Below, piece by piece: positions 8,508 through 17,702 of a stretch of 64,000 bases of DNA. How positions within the stretch are numbered: the stretch's first letter is position 1; each line of letters opens with the position of its first letter. The DNA comes from JAIBAJ01 sp965284645. Its GTDB lineage: Bacteria > Bacteroidota > Bacteroidia > JAIBAJ01. A model generated the notes under the pieces. The model saw only the letters and a list, made by a program, of their open reading frames with translations, searched no databases and was not told the origin of the DNA. The position numbers and the translations under genes are program-made. Where the stretch lies: NCBI GenBank assembly GCA_965284645.1, contig OZ260106.1, positions 1,922,001 through 1,986,000 on the forward strand, in the 5' to 3' direction.

Positions 8508-10922
8508 ATGGTTTACAATGGAGAGCAATTGATTTGGGGTCAAGCAGGGAATGCCCTGTTGGCCTTGGGTTTTGCAGCGGCTTTGTTGGCTTGTATAGCC
8601 TATTTTTTTTCTACCCAAGCCAAGGATGAAACGGCTGTAACCTCATGGGGTGCTATGGCCAAAAATGCTTTCAGGGTACATGCCTTTTCAGTTTTTGGAA
8701 TAGCCGGTATTTTATTGTATTTATTGGTTAGTCACCGCTTTGAGTACTACTATGTTTTTTGGCACTCCAACAAGGAAATGCCTATGAAATATATACTTTC
8801 CTGTTTGTGGGAAGGGCAGGAGGGAAGCTTTTTGTTATGGACCTTTTGGCATGTGATACTTGGTTTGGTATTGATGCGTAGGAAAGATGAATGGGCCGCA
8901 CCAGTAATGGCTGTGCTGGCATCGGTACAGGTGTTTTTAATTTCAATGCTTTTGGGCGTTTGGTTTGGCGATTATAAACTGGGTTCGAATCCATTTATTT
9001 TATTGCGCGAACACCAAGATTACATGAATTTGCCCTTTATCCAAAGTGCCGATTACCTCTCCAAAATAAACGGTAGAGGTTTGAATCCGCTCTTGCAGAA
9101 CTATTGGATGACTATTCATCCGCCAACCTTGTTTTTAGGTTTTGCATCAACGGTGGTGCCTTTTTGTTTTGCTATCGCCGGACTTTGGAAGCGCAAGTAT
9201 ACCGAATGGTTGCAACCTGCTTTGCCTTGGACCTTTTTTGGGGTAATGATTTTGGGAACAGGAATTTTAATGGGTGGAGCCTGGGCTTACGAAGCTTTGA
9301 GTTTTGGTGGATTTTGGGCTTGGGATCCGGTGGAAAATGCCTCCTTGGTGCCTTGGATTACCTTGGTTGCCGCGGCCCACGTCATGTTGATATTTAAAAA
9401 CAAGGGACAAAGTTTGATTTTGGCTTTTTCGCTTTGCATCATCACTTTTGTATTGATTTTGTATTCGACCTTTTTAACTCGAAGTGGTATTTTGGGCGAT
9501 ACTTCGGTGCATGCCTTTACCGATTTGGGAATGAGCGGACAATTGTTGATTTACCTTCTGTTTTATTTTGTGTTGGGCTTTTTGTTACTTATTATTCGTC
9601 GTAAAGAAATTCCGGCCCAAGAAACAGAGGAAAAATTATGGAGCCGCGAATTTTGGATGTTTGTAGGGGCTTTGGTACTTTGTGTATCGGCTTTCCAGGT
9701 GTTGTTTTCAACCAGCATTCCGGTAATCAACAAAACCTTTGGAAGCAATTTGGCACCACCCTTGAATGTAGCCAAACACTACAATTCATGGCAGGTTCCG
9801 ATTGCGGTAATAGTTGCCCTTTTGCTGGCATTTACCCAATATTTAAAATATAAGAATACTGATTTTCTAAGCTTTTTGAAATCCCTGCTTTGGCCTTTTG
9901 TATCGGCAATTGTATTGACTTTTGCGTTGGCTTATTTGGCTCAAATGGGAGAACTTTTCTATTTGACCCTGCTTTTTGCTTCGTCCTTTGCGATAACTGC
10001 CAATGCCTTTTACTGGGCCAGCATTTTAAAAACCAAGTGGAAAACGGCCGGTGCGAGTATTGCCCACGTAGGTTTCGGAATGATTTTGTTGGGCGCTTTG
10101 ATTTCGAATGCCAAACAAAAAATTATTTCACAAAACACCAGCGGCATTGATACCCGTAGCTTCAGTGAAAGTTTAAACAACAATGAAAATATTTTGTTGA
10201 ACAAGCTCGATACCCTGCAGTTGGGCGATTACCATGTTGTTTATAAAGGCAGAAGAAAAGAAGGGATCAATATTTATTACGATATTGAATATTTAGAAAA
10301 GGGCAATGGGACCTATGCCAGTTTGTTCACCTTGCATCCTTTAGTACAGTTGAATGAACGAATGGGAAATGTGGCAGAGCCTGATACCAAGCATTTTTTG
10401 CACAAGGATGTGTATACCCATATTACTATGGATAATTTCAGGGAAGACAGGGCTGAAAATCCGGATGCATTTGTTGAAATAGGAACATCTACCATGAAAC
10501 CGGGTGATTCCGTTTTTGCCCACAACAGTATTATCGTGTTTGAGGGATTTGATAAGGATATTTCCAAAGAGTCATTGAAATTGGGTGAAAAGGATGTGGC
10601 CGTTGCCGCTGTATTTAAAGCCTACGATGTAAACAGGAATATTTTTGAAGCCAAACCTAAATATGGTGTTTCGATGGACAAGGGCGTTGCCTTTAGTTTT
10701 CCGGATACCATCCAAAAGCTTGGGTTGGCCTTTGAAATCAAGAAGCTGATACCACAGGACGGGAAGATTGAAGTGAAGGTTTTGGAGAAAAATGCCAACC
10801 AACAGGATTTTGTAATCATGAAGGCAATTGTATTTCCGGGTATTAATATACTTTGGGCTGGTTGTTTAATTATGGTAATTGGTACCGTGTTGGCTATTCG
10901 CCGAAGGATTTCTATTGGTTAG
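8508..10922 (+). CDS. ccmF: Cytochrome c-type biogenesis protein, CcmF/CcsA heme lyase family
   Basis: The 804-aa polytopic membrane protein would deliver heme to apocytochrome c on the outer face of the inner membrane. It has about 14 hydrophobic segments. The heme-handling tryptophan-rich motif FGGFWAWDPVENASLVPWI is near residue 270, and HPPTLFLGF with a conserved His is near 204. The C-terminal part is a periplasmic domain of about 250 residues ending in one more helix and a basic tail. It is longer than a typical CcmF (about 650 aa). I place the start at ATG 8508, because the promoter -7 box at 8464 excludes the TTG at 8454. No other ccm gene is adjacent. Confidence 0.88.
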   Translation: MVYNGEQLIWGQAGNALLALGFAAALLACIAYFFSTQAKDETAVTSWGAMAKNAFRVHAFSVFGIAGILLYLLVSHRFEYYYVFWHSNKEMPMKYILSCLWEGQEGSFLLWTFWHVILGLVLMRRKDEWAAPVMAVLASVQVFLISMLLGVWFGDYKLGSNPFILLREHQDYMNLPFIQSADYLSKINGRGLNPLLQNYWMTIHPPTLFLGFASTVVPFCFAIAGLWKRKYTEWLQPALPWTFFGVMILGTGILMGGAWAYEALSFGGFWAWDPVENASLVPWITLVAAAHVMLIFKNKGQSLILAFSLCIITFVLILYSTFLTRSGILGDTSVHAFTDLGMSGQLLIYLLFYFVLGFLLLIIRRKEIPAQETEEKLWSREFWMFVGALVLCVSAFQVLFSTSIPVINKTFGSNLAPPLNVAKHYNSWQVPIAVIVALLLAFTQYLKYKNTDFLSFLKSLLWPFVSAIVLTFALAYLAQMGELFYLTLLFASSFAITANAFYWASILKTKWKTAGASIAHVGFGMILLGALISNAKQKIISQNTSGIDTRSFSESLNNNENILLNKLDTLQLGDYHVVYKGRRKEGINIYYDIEYLEKGNGTYASLFTLHPLVQLNERMGNVAEPDTKHFLHKDVYTHITMDNFREDRAENPDAFVEIGTSTMKPGDSVFAHNSIIVFEGFDKDISKESLKLGEKDVAVAAVFKAYDVNRNIFEAKPKYGVSMDKGVAFSFPDTIQKLGLAFEIKKLIPQDGKIEVKVLEKNANQQDFVIMKAIVFPGINILWAGCLIMVIGTVLAIRRRISIG

Positions 10923-11032
10923 GCGAATTAGGCGATGAAGGCGAATGAAGCTGCGATAAATGTTTGAATTGTTTAGAAAATAGAAACCTTATATTCGCAG
11001 CCTAAGTTAAAAACCACCCAAATCATTCCAGT

Positions 11033-11713
11033 TTGAAAAAAATCTACCTGTTTTTTGTTGCCATACTTGCCCTTTCCTTCATGGTGGGATGTAGTAGTTT
11101 GACGAATAAAAAAGGATTACAGGAAGGCATGATTGAATATGCCATTTCGTATCCGGGTATTGAAAAGGGAGACATGTTTGCCGCCATGATGTTGCCTTCC
11201 AAAATGGAATTTAGGTTTAAGGATGGCAAAACCCTTTCCGAGTTGGGAACAGGCAGCATATTTAAAACCAGCATTATTACCGATGCCGCCACCAAAACTG
11301 GTTTTCAGTTGTTGAAGGTGGTAAACAAGAAGTATATTTTGAAATTGGATTCTCTTGGGATCCAAGAAAATGCCATGAAGGTTTTTCCGGAGATAAAAAT
11401 TACCCAAACCGCCGAAGTAAAGGAAATTGCAGGATACGAGTGTAAAAAGGCCATAGTGGAATTGGTTGGTGGGAAAAAATTCGAGGTGTTTTATTGTCCG
11501 GAAATTGGACCAAAGAATGCCAATTGGTTTAATCCCTTTAAAGGATTGGAAGGCATGTTAATGGAATACAATTACAAAGATTTTAATATAGAAATGAAGT
11601 TTTCGGCCATCCAGGTAAATGGTGATGCTATCGAGGATGCAGTCTTTTCTGAACCTAAGGGATACGAACCCATCACCAAGGAAAAGATGTCGGAAATTTT
11701 CGAAAGTTTTTAG
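11033..11713 (+). CDS. Putative lipoprotein of unknown function
   Basis: The 226-aa product has a lipoprotein signal peptide, MKKIYLFFVAILALSFMVGC, with Cys20 as the lipidation site. The mature part is mainly beta-strand-like and includes AGYECKKA, a pattern common in DUF4412-type periplasmic or outer-membrane lipoproteins of this phylum (family assignment is inference). The only start that keeps the signal peptide intact is TTG at 11033. It stands alone between ccmF and atpD. Confidence 0.75.
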   Translation: MKKIYLFFVAILALSFMVGCSSLTNKKGLQEGMIEYAISYPGIEKGDMFAAMMLPSKMEFRFKDGKTLSELGTGSIFKTSIITDAATKTGFQLLKVVNKKYILKLDSLGIQENAMKVFPEIKITQTAEVKEIAGYECKKAIVELVGGKKFEVFYCPEIGPKNANWFNPFKGLEGMLMEYNYKDFNIEMKFSAIQVNGDAIEDAVFSEPKGYEPITKEKMSEIFESF

Positions 11714-11817
11714 GCTTTTGCTTGATTTTCAACCCGCCTTTTTATTTCTTTGAACTTTAGCTTCCCTTTGGCTTTGAAGGGATTTAGCCATACTTATAAT
11801 TTATTTTCAACAGCCTG

Positions 11818-11847
11818 TTGATTGAGTAAATTGAAGCACTACTTTTG
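11818..11847 (+). promoter_or_regulatory. Promoter of atpDC (-33 TTG, -7 TACTTTTG)
   Basis: TTG at 11818-11820 and TACTTTTG at 11840-11847 are separated by 19 bp, which fits the Bacteroidota sigma-ABfr consensus. The atpD ATG is 53 bp downstream of the -7 box. Confidence 0.65.
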
Positions 11848-11900
11848 CACCGCCTTTTTCAAGGGTTTTAATAACCGAAAAATCATCAAAAAATCACTCG

Positions 11901-13406
11901 ATGGCTAATACAGGTAAAATAGTTCAGGTAATCGGTCCAGTTGTAGACGTGGCATTCGATACCAAAACCAGTAAACTACCAAACATTCTTGACTCGTTAG
12001 AAATTATTCGTTCCAACGGACAACGTCTTGTTTTAGAAACACAACAACACATCGGAGAGGACACTGTACGTGCCATTGCGATGGATTCTACAGACGGATT
12101 GTACCGCGGAATGGAAGTTGTATCAACCGGAGCTTCAATCCGTATGCCGATTGGCGACAAAGTAAAAGGTCGTTTGTTTAACGTAATCGGAGAAGCGATT
12201 GATGGTATCAATTCAGTTTCAAACGAAGGCGGTTATACCATTCACCGCACTCCTCCGCGTTTTGAAGATCTTTCTACTTCAGCAGAGGTTCTTTTCACTG
12301 GTATCAAAGTTATCGACTTGTTGGAGCCTTACTCCAAAGGGGGTAAAATTGGATTGTTCGGTGGTGCCGGAGTAGGTAAGACCGTATTGATTATGGAGTT
12401 GATTAACAACATTGCCAAAGGTTATGCTGGTCTATCTGTATTTGCTGGTGTAGGTGAGCGTACCCGTGAAGGAAACGATTTGTTGAGAGAGATGATTGAA
12501 TCAGGCGTTATCAAATATGGTGATGCTTTCAAACACTCCATGGAAGAAGGCGGATGGGATTTGAGCAAAGTGGATATGGAAGAGTTAGCTAAATCACAAG
12601 CTACCTTGGTGTTTGGTCAAATGAACGAACCTCCTGGAGCCCGTGCCCGTGTTGCTTTGTCTGGTCTAACCATGGCCGAATATTTCCGTGATGGAGATGA
12701 GCAAAGCGGCGGACGTGATATTCTTTTCTTTATTGATAATATCTTCCGTTTTACCCAAGCAGGTTCTGAGGTATCGGCTCTATTAGGTCGTATGCCTTCA
12801 GCGGTAGGTTACCAACCAACCCTTGCTACGGAGATGGGATTGATGCAAGAGCGTATTACTTCAACCAAACGTGGTTCTATTACCTCTGTACAAGCGGTAT
12901 ACGTGCCTGCGGATGACTTGACTGACCCTGCGCCTGCTACAACCTTTGCCCACTTGGATGCTACTACGGTATTGAGTCGTAAAATTGCTGAGTTGGGAAT
13001 TTACCCAGCGGTGGATCCTTTGGATTCTACTTCTAGGATTCTTTCTCCAGCGGTATTGGGCGACAACCACTACAATACTGCTCAACGCGTAAAACAAATC
13101 TTGCAACGTTATAAAGAGCTTCAGGATATTATCGCCATCCTTGGTATGGACGAGCTTTCTGAGGAAGATAAATTGGTGGTACACAGAGCACGTCGTGTAC
13201 AACGTTTCTTATCACAACCATTCCACGTGGCCGAACAGTTTACCGGTTTGAAAGGGGTGTTTGTTGACATCAACGATACCATCAAAGGTTTCAACATGAT
13301 TATGAATGGAGAAGTAGATGAGTATCCAGAAGCAGCCTTTAACTTGGTAGGTACCATCGAAGATGCCATCGAGAAAGGAAAGAAATTGTTGGCCGAATCT
13401 AAATAA
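11901..13406 (+). CDS. atpD: ATP synthase F1 subunit beta
   Basis: The 501-aa catalytic subunit of F-type ATP synthase has the Walker A loop GLFGGAGVGKTVLI near residue 150, the GERTREGNDL motif, ILFFIDNIFRFTQAGSEVSALLGRMPS (Walker B and catalytic region) and the C-terminal domain ending in a helical tail. Length is normal. It is followed 8 bp later by atpC. The other atp genes are not in the window, as is usual in this phylum, where atpDC is separate from the main operon. Confidence 0.98.
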   Translation: MANTGKIVQVIGPVVDVAFDTKTSKLPNILDSLEIIRSNGQRLVLETQQHIGEDTVRAIAMDSTDGLYRGMEVVSTGASIRMPIGDKVKGRLFNVIGEAIDGINSVSNEGGYTIHRTPPRFEDLSTSAEVLFTGIKVIDLLEPYSKGGKIGLFGGAGVGKTVLIMELINNIAKGYAGLSVFAGVGERTREGNDLLREMIESGVIKYGDAFKHSMEEGGWDLSKVDMEELAKSQATLVFGQMNEPPGARARVALSGLTMAEYFRDGDEQSGGRDILFFIDNIFRFTQAGSEVSALLGRMPSAVGYQPTLATEMGLMQERITSTKRGSITSVQAVYVPADDLTDPAPATTFAHLDATTVLSRKIAELGIYPAVDPLDSTSRILSPAVLGDNHYNTAQRVKQILQRYKELQDIIAILGMDELSEEDKLVVHRARRVQRFLSQPFHVAEQFTGLKGVFVDINDTIKGFNMIMNGEVDEYPEAAFNLVGTIEDAIEKGKKLLAESK

Positions 13407-13414
13407 GCTGATTG

Positions 13415-13651
13415 ATGTATATCGAAATCGTTACCCCCGACGCCGAGCTTTATGCCGGAGAAATTAATGTGGTACAATTGCCAGGAACGGAAGGTTCATT
13501 TGAATTGATGAACATGCACGCTCCGATTGTTGCCACCTTGAAAAAAGGAAAAATCAAGGTAGTAGACGGCAGCAACAACACAAAATTCTTCGATGTAAAT
13601 GGAGGTGTTGTGGAAATGAATAAAAATAAAGTTATTGTATTGGCAGAATAA
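13415..13651 (+). CDS. atpC: ATP synthase F1 subunit epsilon, short form
   Basis: The 78-aa product corresponds only to the N-terminal beta-sandwich of epsilon (EIVTPDAELYAGEINVVQLPGTEGSFELMNMHAPIVATLK). The C-terminal two-helix domain that regulates the enzyme in E. coli is absent. The ATG at 13415 is used; a TTG lies directly before it. The gene is transcribed with atpD. Short epsilon subunits occur in other Bacteroidota, so this is probably not a truncation. Confidence 0.93.
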   Translation: MYIEIVTPDAELYAGEINVVQLPGTEGSFELMNMHAPIVATLKKGKIKVVDGSNNTKFFDVNGGVVEMNKNKVIVLAE

Positions 13652-13693
13652 TCGTATTTTTGCCCTCCTTTTCAAAAAAGGGACAATAAAGTT

Positions 13694-13767
13694 GGTTCCG
13701 TAGCTCAATTGGATAGAGCATCTGACTACGGATCAGAAGGTTTGGGGTTCGAATCCCTACGGGACCA
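13694..13767 (+). tRNA. tRNA-Arg (anticodon ACG)
   Basis: The acceptor stem is GGTTCCG/CGGGACC (with one G-T pair). The D-arm contains AGCTCAATTGGATAGAGC, the anticodon arm TCTGA-CTACGGA-TCAGA gives anticodon ACG, and the T-arm is GGGGTTCGAATCCC. The discriminator is A and CCA is not encoded. The 3' end is the integration site of the island. Confidence 0.95.
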
Positions 13768-13768
13768 C
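13747..13768 (+). other. attL: left copy of the 22-bp attachment core
   Basis: The last 21 bases of tRNA-Arg plus one base are repeated exactly at 40382-40403. The integrase gene lies directly inside. The element carries the tRNA 3' end, so the tRNA stays intact after integration. Confidence 0.9.
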
Positions 13769-13773
13769 TCGAT

Positions 13774-13817
13774 AAGGGTAATGATAATAATCAAATTTTA
13801 TCATTACCCTTTTTTTA
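13774..13817 (+). terminator. Terminator directly after tRNA-Arg
   Basis: A 14-bp perfect stem (AAGGGTAATGATAA / TTATCATTACCCTT) is followed by seven T. It lies inside attL, so it was brought by the island and replaces the original tRNA terminator now found at 40406. Confidence 0.8.
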
Positions 13818-13871
13818 TTGACATTTCCGGAGCTTTCAGATAAACCATGATAAAGGAAATTTCCTTTCTTT

Positions 13872-13879
13872 TACCTTTG
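13872..13879 (+). promoter_or_regulatory. Promoter -7 box (TACCTTTG) of the integrase gene
   Basis: This is an exact TAnnTTTG match 26 bp before the integrase ATG. The predicted transcript start falls in the first of two 12-bp repeats (13881-13904). Confidence 0.5.
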
Positions 13880-13880
13880 T

Positions 13881-13904
13881 ACCCGGTACAAAACCCGGTA
13901 CAAA
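13881..13904 (+). repeat. Tandem 12-bp repeats, possible integrase arm sites and autoregulatory site
   Basis: ACCCGGTACAAA occurs twice head to tail, with no mismatch, between the integrase promoter and its ATG. A near copy of the same pair (CGGTACAAA at a 12-bp period) lies at 40309-40332, close to attR. Placement at both ends of the element is what arm-type sites of a tyrosine recombinase would show. The function is inferred. Confidence 0.55.
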
Positions 13905-13905
13905 A

Positions 13906-15093
13906 ATGGCAACCATTAAAGCAGTCCTTAGACCAGACCAACCCGATAAGAATGGGGAAAAGCAAGTACAACTTCGTATAACTATAGGAGATACTGATCG
14001 AAGGTATGGTATTTCAGGAGTTAAGGTAGATCCAAAATTTTGGAATGCCGCAAAGGGAGAAATTAAAGCTGGCCATGGGAATTCCATTTACCTGAATAAT
14101 GTCATAGATCGGAAGAAGTTAGAGGTAAGAACAATTTTTTCTGAATTTCTTCAGAGTGAAAGGCAATTAACTATTGATACCTTCAATGAAGTTTATTCAA
14201 AAGGCAAGAAGGCTAAAATTGGTACTTTTAATAGCTTTTATGAGGAAGAATTTGCTCGTAGAAAGGAAAGGCTCCATTTGGATAGCAATACCTTAAAGAA
14301 CTATAGAACGATGTTTGGCCATTTGAAGGATTTTCATCCTAAAGAAATTTTGTTTCATGAATTGACACCAAGTTTTCTGGAAGAGTTTGAAGCCTTTTTA
14401 CAACAAGCTAAGCTTGTGCAAACAACTGTGGCCAAAAATATTAAGGTATTTAGAATTTTTGTAAAAAGAGCATTTGCCGAAGGATTGATTAAAGAGTATC
14501 CTTTCACAAAATTCACAATTACTGACGGAGAAAGCCAAACCACCTATTTGGATGAGGTAAACATTCAAAAGTTGTTGAAATTTGAACCTAAAACACCTGG
14601 AGAAGCAAGGTCGTTTGATCGAATTCGAATACAACTTTATACAGGATTACGATTTAGCAATTTAACCGTTTTAAAATGCGGAGATATTTCAGATGATTTT
14701 TCGCATATAGCCACTTTTACGGAAAAGGGAAATAGGAAACTTGGTCCACGTTCACTATTTATACCCTTACTTCCGGAAGCAAAGGAAATATTGAAAAAGT
14801 ATATTTTTGATGAAGAAGGAAACAAGAAAGAAGAAGAGATGCTAGTTTTTCCTATTATTTCAAATCAAAAATACAATGCGCATTTAGCTTCCATTGAAGT
14901 TTCGGCAAATTTAAGCCAACGATTAAGAAGTCATGTGGCTAGGCACACTTTTGGCACGGTAGCCCATGAGAAAGGAGTAGATTTAAAGGTTATTCAAGAT
15001 GTAATGGGGCACGATGACCCTAAAAGTACTAAGCGGTATGTGCAAAATACGAGAAAGAAAATATTGGATGAAATGGGGAAATTGAAGTTTTAG
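13906..15093 (+). CDS. Tyrosine-type site-specific integrase of the island
   Basis: The 395-aa recombinase has an N-terminal arm-binding domain (residues about 1-85, with VDPKFWNAAKGEI), a SAM-like core-binding domain (about 105-205) and a catalytic domain. The catalytic residues are visible: Arg249 (YTGLRFSNL), His343-x-x-Arg346 (HVARHTFG), His369 (MGHDDPKST) and the nucleophile Tyr378 (KRYVQNT). It would cut and join at the 22-bp core in tRNA-Arg. The start at ATG 13906 follows two 12-bp repeats. The stop is followed by the first island palindrome at 15127. Confidence 0.95.
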   Translation: MATIKAVLRPDQPDKNGEKQVQLRITIGDTDRRYGISGVKVDPKFWNAAKGEIKAGHGNSIYLNNVIDRKKLEVRTIFSEFLQSERQLTIDTFNEVYSKGKKAKIGTFNSFYEEEFARRKERLHLDSNTLKNYRTMFGHLKDFHPKEILFHELTPSFLEEFEAFLQQAKLVQTTVAKNIKVFRIFVKRAFAEGLIKEYPFTKFTITDGESQTTYLDEVNIQKLLKFEPKTPGEARSFDRIRIQLYTGLRFSNLTVLKCGDISDDFSHIATFTEKGNRKLGPRSLFIPLLPEAKEILKKYIFDEEGNKKEEEMLVFPIISNQKYNAHLASIEVSANLSQRLRSHVARHTFGTVAHEKGVDLKVIQDVMGHDDPKSTKRYVQNTRKKILDEMGKLKF

Positions 15094-15126
15094 GGTTAGG
15101 CGAAAAAGGTTTTTTAAAGTTTTAAA

Positions 15127-15141
15127 ATGGACAGTGTCCAC
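15127..15141. repeat. Island palindrome 1 (ATGGACAGTGTCCAC)
   Basis: This is copy 1 of 9 of GTGGACA-N-TGTCCAC, with one mismatch at the first base (inner 13 bp perfect). It lies 33 bp after the integrase stop, downstream of the convergent gene at 15203. Confidence 0.85.
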
Positions 15142-15202
15142 TATTTTGATTCCAATTAACCTAAAATCGATGAATATTTTTAATTGGCCATTTAAATCAA
15201 AT

Positions 15203-17137
15203 TTACTGGATCAAAATTTTTCTAACATCAATTCTATTTCCATTTTGATCTATAATATTTACATAATAAATTCCACTACCACCAATAGATCCGATATTTA
15301 ATTGATCTAGAGCATGGTTAATTTGAGTTTGAAATAATATTTGACCTAAGGCATTTTCTAATTCAATAGAAAAGCCATTTAATAAGTAATATTGTCCATA
15401 ATCAAAAAAAATAGTGGAATTACTTGGGTTCGGAAATATTTTTATTGTGTTACTTGATAATTGATTACTCGTTCCAGTAATAATTAGATTTATTAATAAC
15501 GTGTCGGTTACAGTTATTAAATTCGTATCATTTATCGTTGTAATACAAGTGTCTAGAATTTTCAGGATCGAAACTTCAGATACACTAATACAATTTCCAA
15601 TAGAGGTTATCAACCGAACTGGTAAATTATGGTAAGAAAGTTGAATGTTTTCAATTGATAATATTTCAGAATTGGTTCCAGAAAAACTTCCATAATCAAA
15701 TAATGACTGAAACCCTTGACCAAAATTTGCTTGCCATTGAAGGTTAGGGGTCAACCCATTTGAAACATAACCATGGAATGTTGTGTTTGCTCCTAAAGTC
15801 GTGTTATTAATTTCGGGTGATATTGTGGTTGAAAAATCACACAAGGGATCAAATAACTTAACTAGCCAATAATCGTCATAGCCATAATTGTTTGGTATAT
15901 CCCCATTAGAAGAAATGCTCCTTCCAAACCCAACAATACCTCCATCGTCTGCTAATTTTATACATTCTAATTCATCCTGATTGCTTCCTCCTAATGACTT
16001 TTGCCAAAGTAAAGTTCCTGAATTATTAAGTTTTAAAAGCCAGCCGTCGTAATTCCCATGATTGTTAGAAATATTCCCATCATTTGAAGATGAAAATCCT
16101 ACCATTAGGTATCCACCATCAGCATCGATTTCGATACTCTGACCTATTTCATTATTTGATCCTCCTAAGGATCTTTGCCATTGTATTTGTCCAATTGAAT
16201 TTGTTTTAACTACCCAGAAATCAAATTGATTATTATTAAAGTTTCCTGAAACATCAAAATCATTGGAATTACTTCCCCCTAAAAAAATAAATCCTCCATC
16301 ATTCGTTTCTTTAATTGACCATGCCACATCATCTCTTGTTCCTCCATAGTTTTTATTCCATAATACATTCCCTAAAGAATTTAGCTTGAAAATTAAACAA
16401 TCAGAAAGTCCATGATTTTGAATGTTATTACCATTGTTTGAATTGCTTGAACCCGCAACTAAATATCCACCATCAAAAGTTGGTTTAATTGAATAACAAA
16501 AATCATCATTGATGCCGCCTATGGATTTTTGCCAAATAATATTTCCCAAGGGATCTATTTTTATTATCCAAAAATCTGATGCTCCATTATTACCGCTTAC
16601 ATCACCATTAGTAGAACTACTGTAACCGCCTATTAAAAATCCACCATCCATTGTTGGTTCAATGCAAGTTGCTAAATCCTCTCCTGACCCTCCAAAAGAT
16701 TTCTGCCATTGAATTAATCCAATACTGTTAATTTTAACAATCCAATAATCCCAAGTTCCGTGATTTCCAGATACATCCCCATTATTTGATTCACTATAAC
16801 CAGCTATAATATAACCATTATCAGTTGTTGTTTGAACAGCATAGGCAAAGTCTCTTCCTGAGCCACCATAATTTTTTTGCCATTGAATATCACCTACTGA
16901 ATTCACTTTTACTACCCAATAATCTAAATTTCCATTATTACCAGATAAATCAACATTTGAAGATTCAGATGATCCAACCAAAATATAACCACCATCTTGT
17001 GTTTTTGCCAAACATCTTCCACCATCCCCATTTGATCCACCATAATTTTTGGCCCATTGAATTGGAATTTGTGTATATCCTATTCCAAAAGATAGTTTTA
17101 ATAGGATGAAAAAAATAAAAAGGTTTTTTTTTACCAT
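15203..17137 (-). CDS. Secreted seven-repeat (propeller-like) protein with T9SS sorting domain
   Basis: The product is 644 aa. It has a signal peptide (residues 1-22, ending in YTQ). Seven consecutive repeats of about 58 residues then follow, each starting IxWQKxxGGSxxD and containing TxDGGYxxxGxSxSxNGDVSGN and DxWxVKxNSxG, consistent with a seven-bladed beta-propeller. After an Ig-like linker, the last 80 residues match a type A T9SS sorting domain (IKIFPNPSNSTIFFDYG, then GIYYVNI and a basic end). It would be exported through the outer membrane by the type IX system and anchored or released. It is the first cargo gene after the integrase and converges on it. Confidence 0.85.
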   Translation of the reverse strand: MVKKNLFIFFILLKLSFGIGYTQIPIQWAKNYGGSNGDGGRCLAKTQDGGYILVGSSESSNVDLSGNNGNLDYWVVKVNSVGDIQWQKNYGGSGRDFAYAVQTTTDNGYIIAGYSESNNGDVSGNHGTWDYWIVKINSIGLIQWQKSFGGSGEDLATCIEPTMDGGFLIGGYSSSTNGDVSGNNGASDFWIIKIDPLGNIIWQKSIGGINDDFCYSIKPTFDGGYLVAGSSNSNNGNNIQNHGLSDCLIFKLNSLGNVLWNKNYGGTRDDVAWSIKETNDGGFIFLGGSNSNDFDVSGNFNNNQFDFWVVKTNSIGQIQWQRSLGGSNNEIGQSIEIDADGGYLMVGFSSSNDGNISNNHGNYDGWLLKLNNSGTLLWQKSLGGSNQDELECIKLADDGGIVGFGRSISSNGDIPNNYGYDDYWLVKLFDPLCDFSTTISPEINNTTLGANTTFHGYVSNGLTPNLQWQANFGQGFQSLFDYGSFSGTNSEILSIENIQLSYHNLPVRLITSIGNCISVSEVSILKILDTCITTINDTNLITVTDTLLINLIITGTSNQLSSNTIKIFPNPSNSTIFFDYGQYYLLNGFSIELENALGQILFQTQINHALDQLNIGSIGGSGIYYVNIIDQNGNRIDVRKILIQ

Positions 17138-17187
17138 AAATTTGAGTTAAATAATCAGGTATTTAAAAATTCGAATCAAAATCCTTT

Positions 17188-17448
17188 TTAGTCTTCTTCA
17201 CAGATTAAGTTGTTTTCCTTACAGTATTGAATGAGACGAATTTTAACTTCATCATAGGTTTCTCCAACTATATAATCTAATTTTAAACTTAATTTTTTAT
17301 TAATTTTTTGGTTTTTTTCAGAAGTTAAAGAAAAATATTTGAAATTTGATTCTATTATTTTTAATGGTAATTTACACGAATACCCACCATTAACCGATGC
17401 AACTATTGCTATATCCTCTTTTATTCCATTTTTATTGATTATTTTCAT
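17188..17448 (-). CDS. Small hypothetical protein
   Basis: The 86-aa product is Lys/Ile-rich and has no signal peptide. I do not recognise a family. The middle (SCKLPLKIIESNFKYFSL) and the C-terminus (YDEVKIRLIQYCKENN) look like a folded alpha/beta protein. It is transcribed in the same direction as the gene at 15203, 50 bp upstream of it. Palindrome copy 2 lies 132 bp upstream of its ATG. Confidence 0.55.
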   Translation of the reverse strand: MKIINKNGIKEDIAIVASVNGGYSCKLPLKIIESNFKYFSLTSEKNQKINKKLSLKLDYIVGETYDEVKIRLIQYCKENNLICEED

Positions 17449-17579
17449 GAAATGGTAGAATTTACTTCCAAAAATAGTTATTCTTCCTTTACCTTAAATT
17501 GCAATTTAAATTTTTAAAATTTCTAAGTAAATTAAAATTCAAATCCTCTGTTGTGGTAAAGTTAATTGATAATCCTAAA

Positions 17580-17596
17580 AGTGGACACTGTCCACT
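17580..17596. repeat. Island palindrome 2 (GTGGACACTGTCCAC)
   Basis: This is a perfect copy, extended by one A/T pair on each side to 17 bp. It lies in the gap between the 86-aa and 335-aa genes, 54 bp from copy 3. Confidence 0.9.
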
Positions 17597-17649
17597 GCAC
17601 CCCAACTTTTTTAAAAAACTTTAAATTTTTATTCCAGATTTGGATTGGA

Positions 17650-17664
17650 GTGGACAGTGTCCAA
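17650..17664. repeat. Island palindrome 3 (GTGGACAGTGTCCAA)
   Basis: This copy has one mismatch at the last base. It lies just after the stop of the minus-strand gene 17703..18710. Confidence 0.8.
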
Positions 17665-17702
17665 TACAAGCTTATGATAAAGCTTTAATTATTTTGCTTA
17701 CT

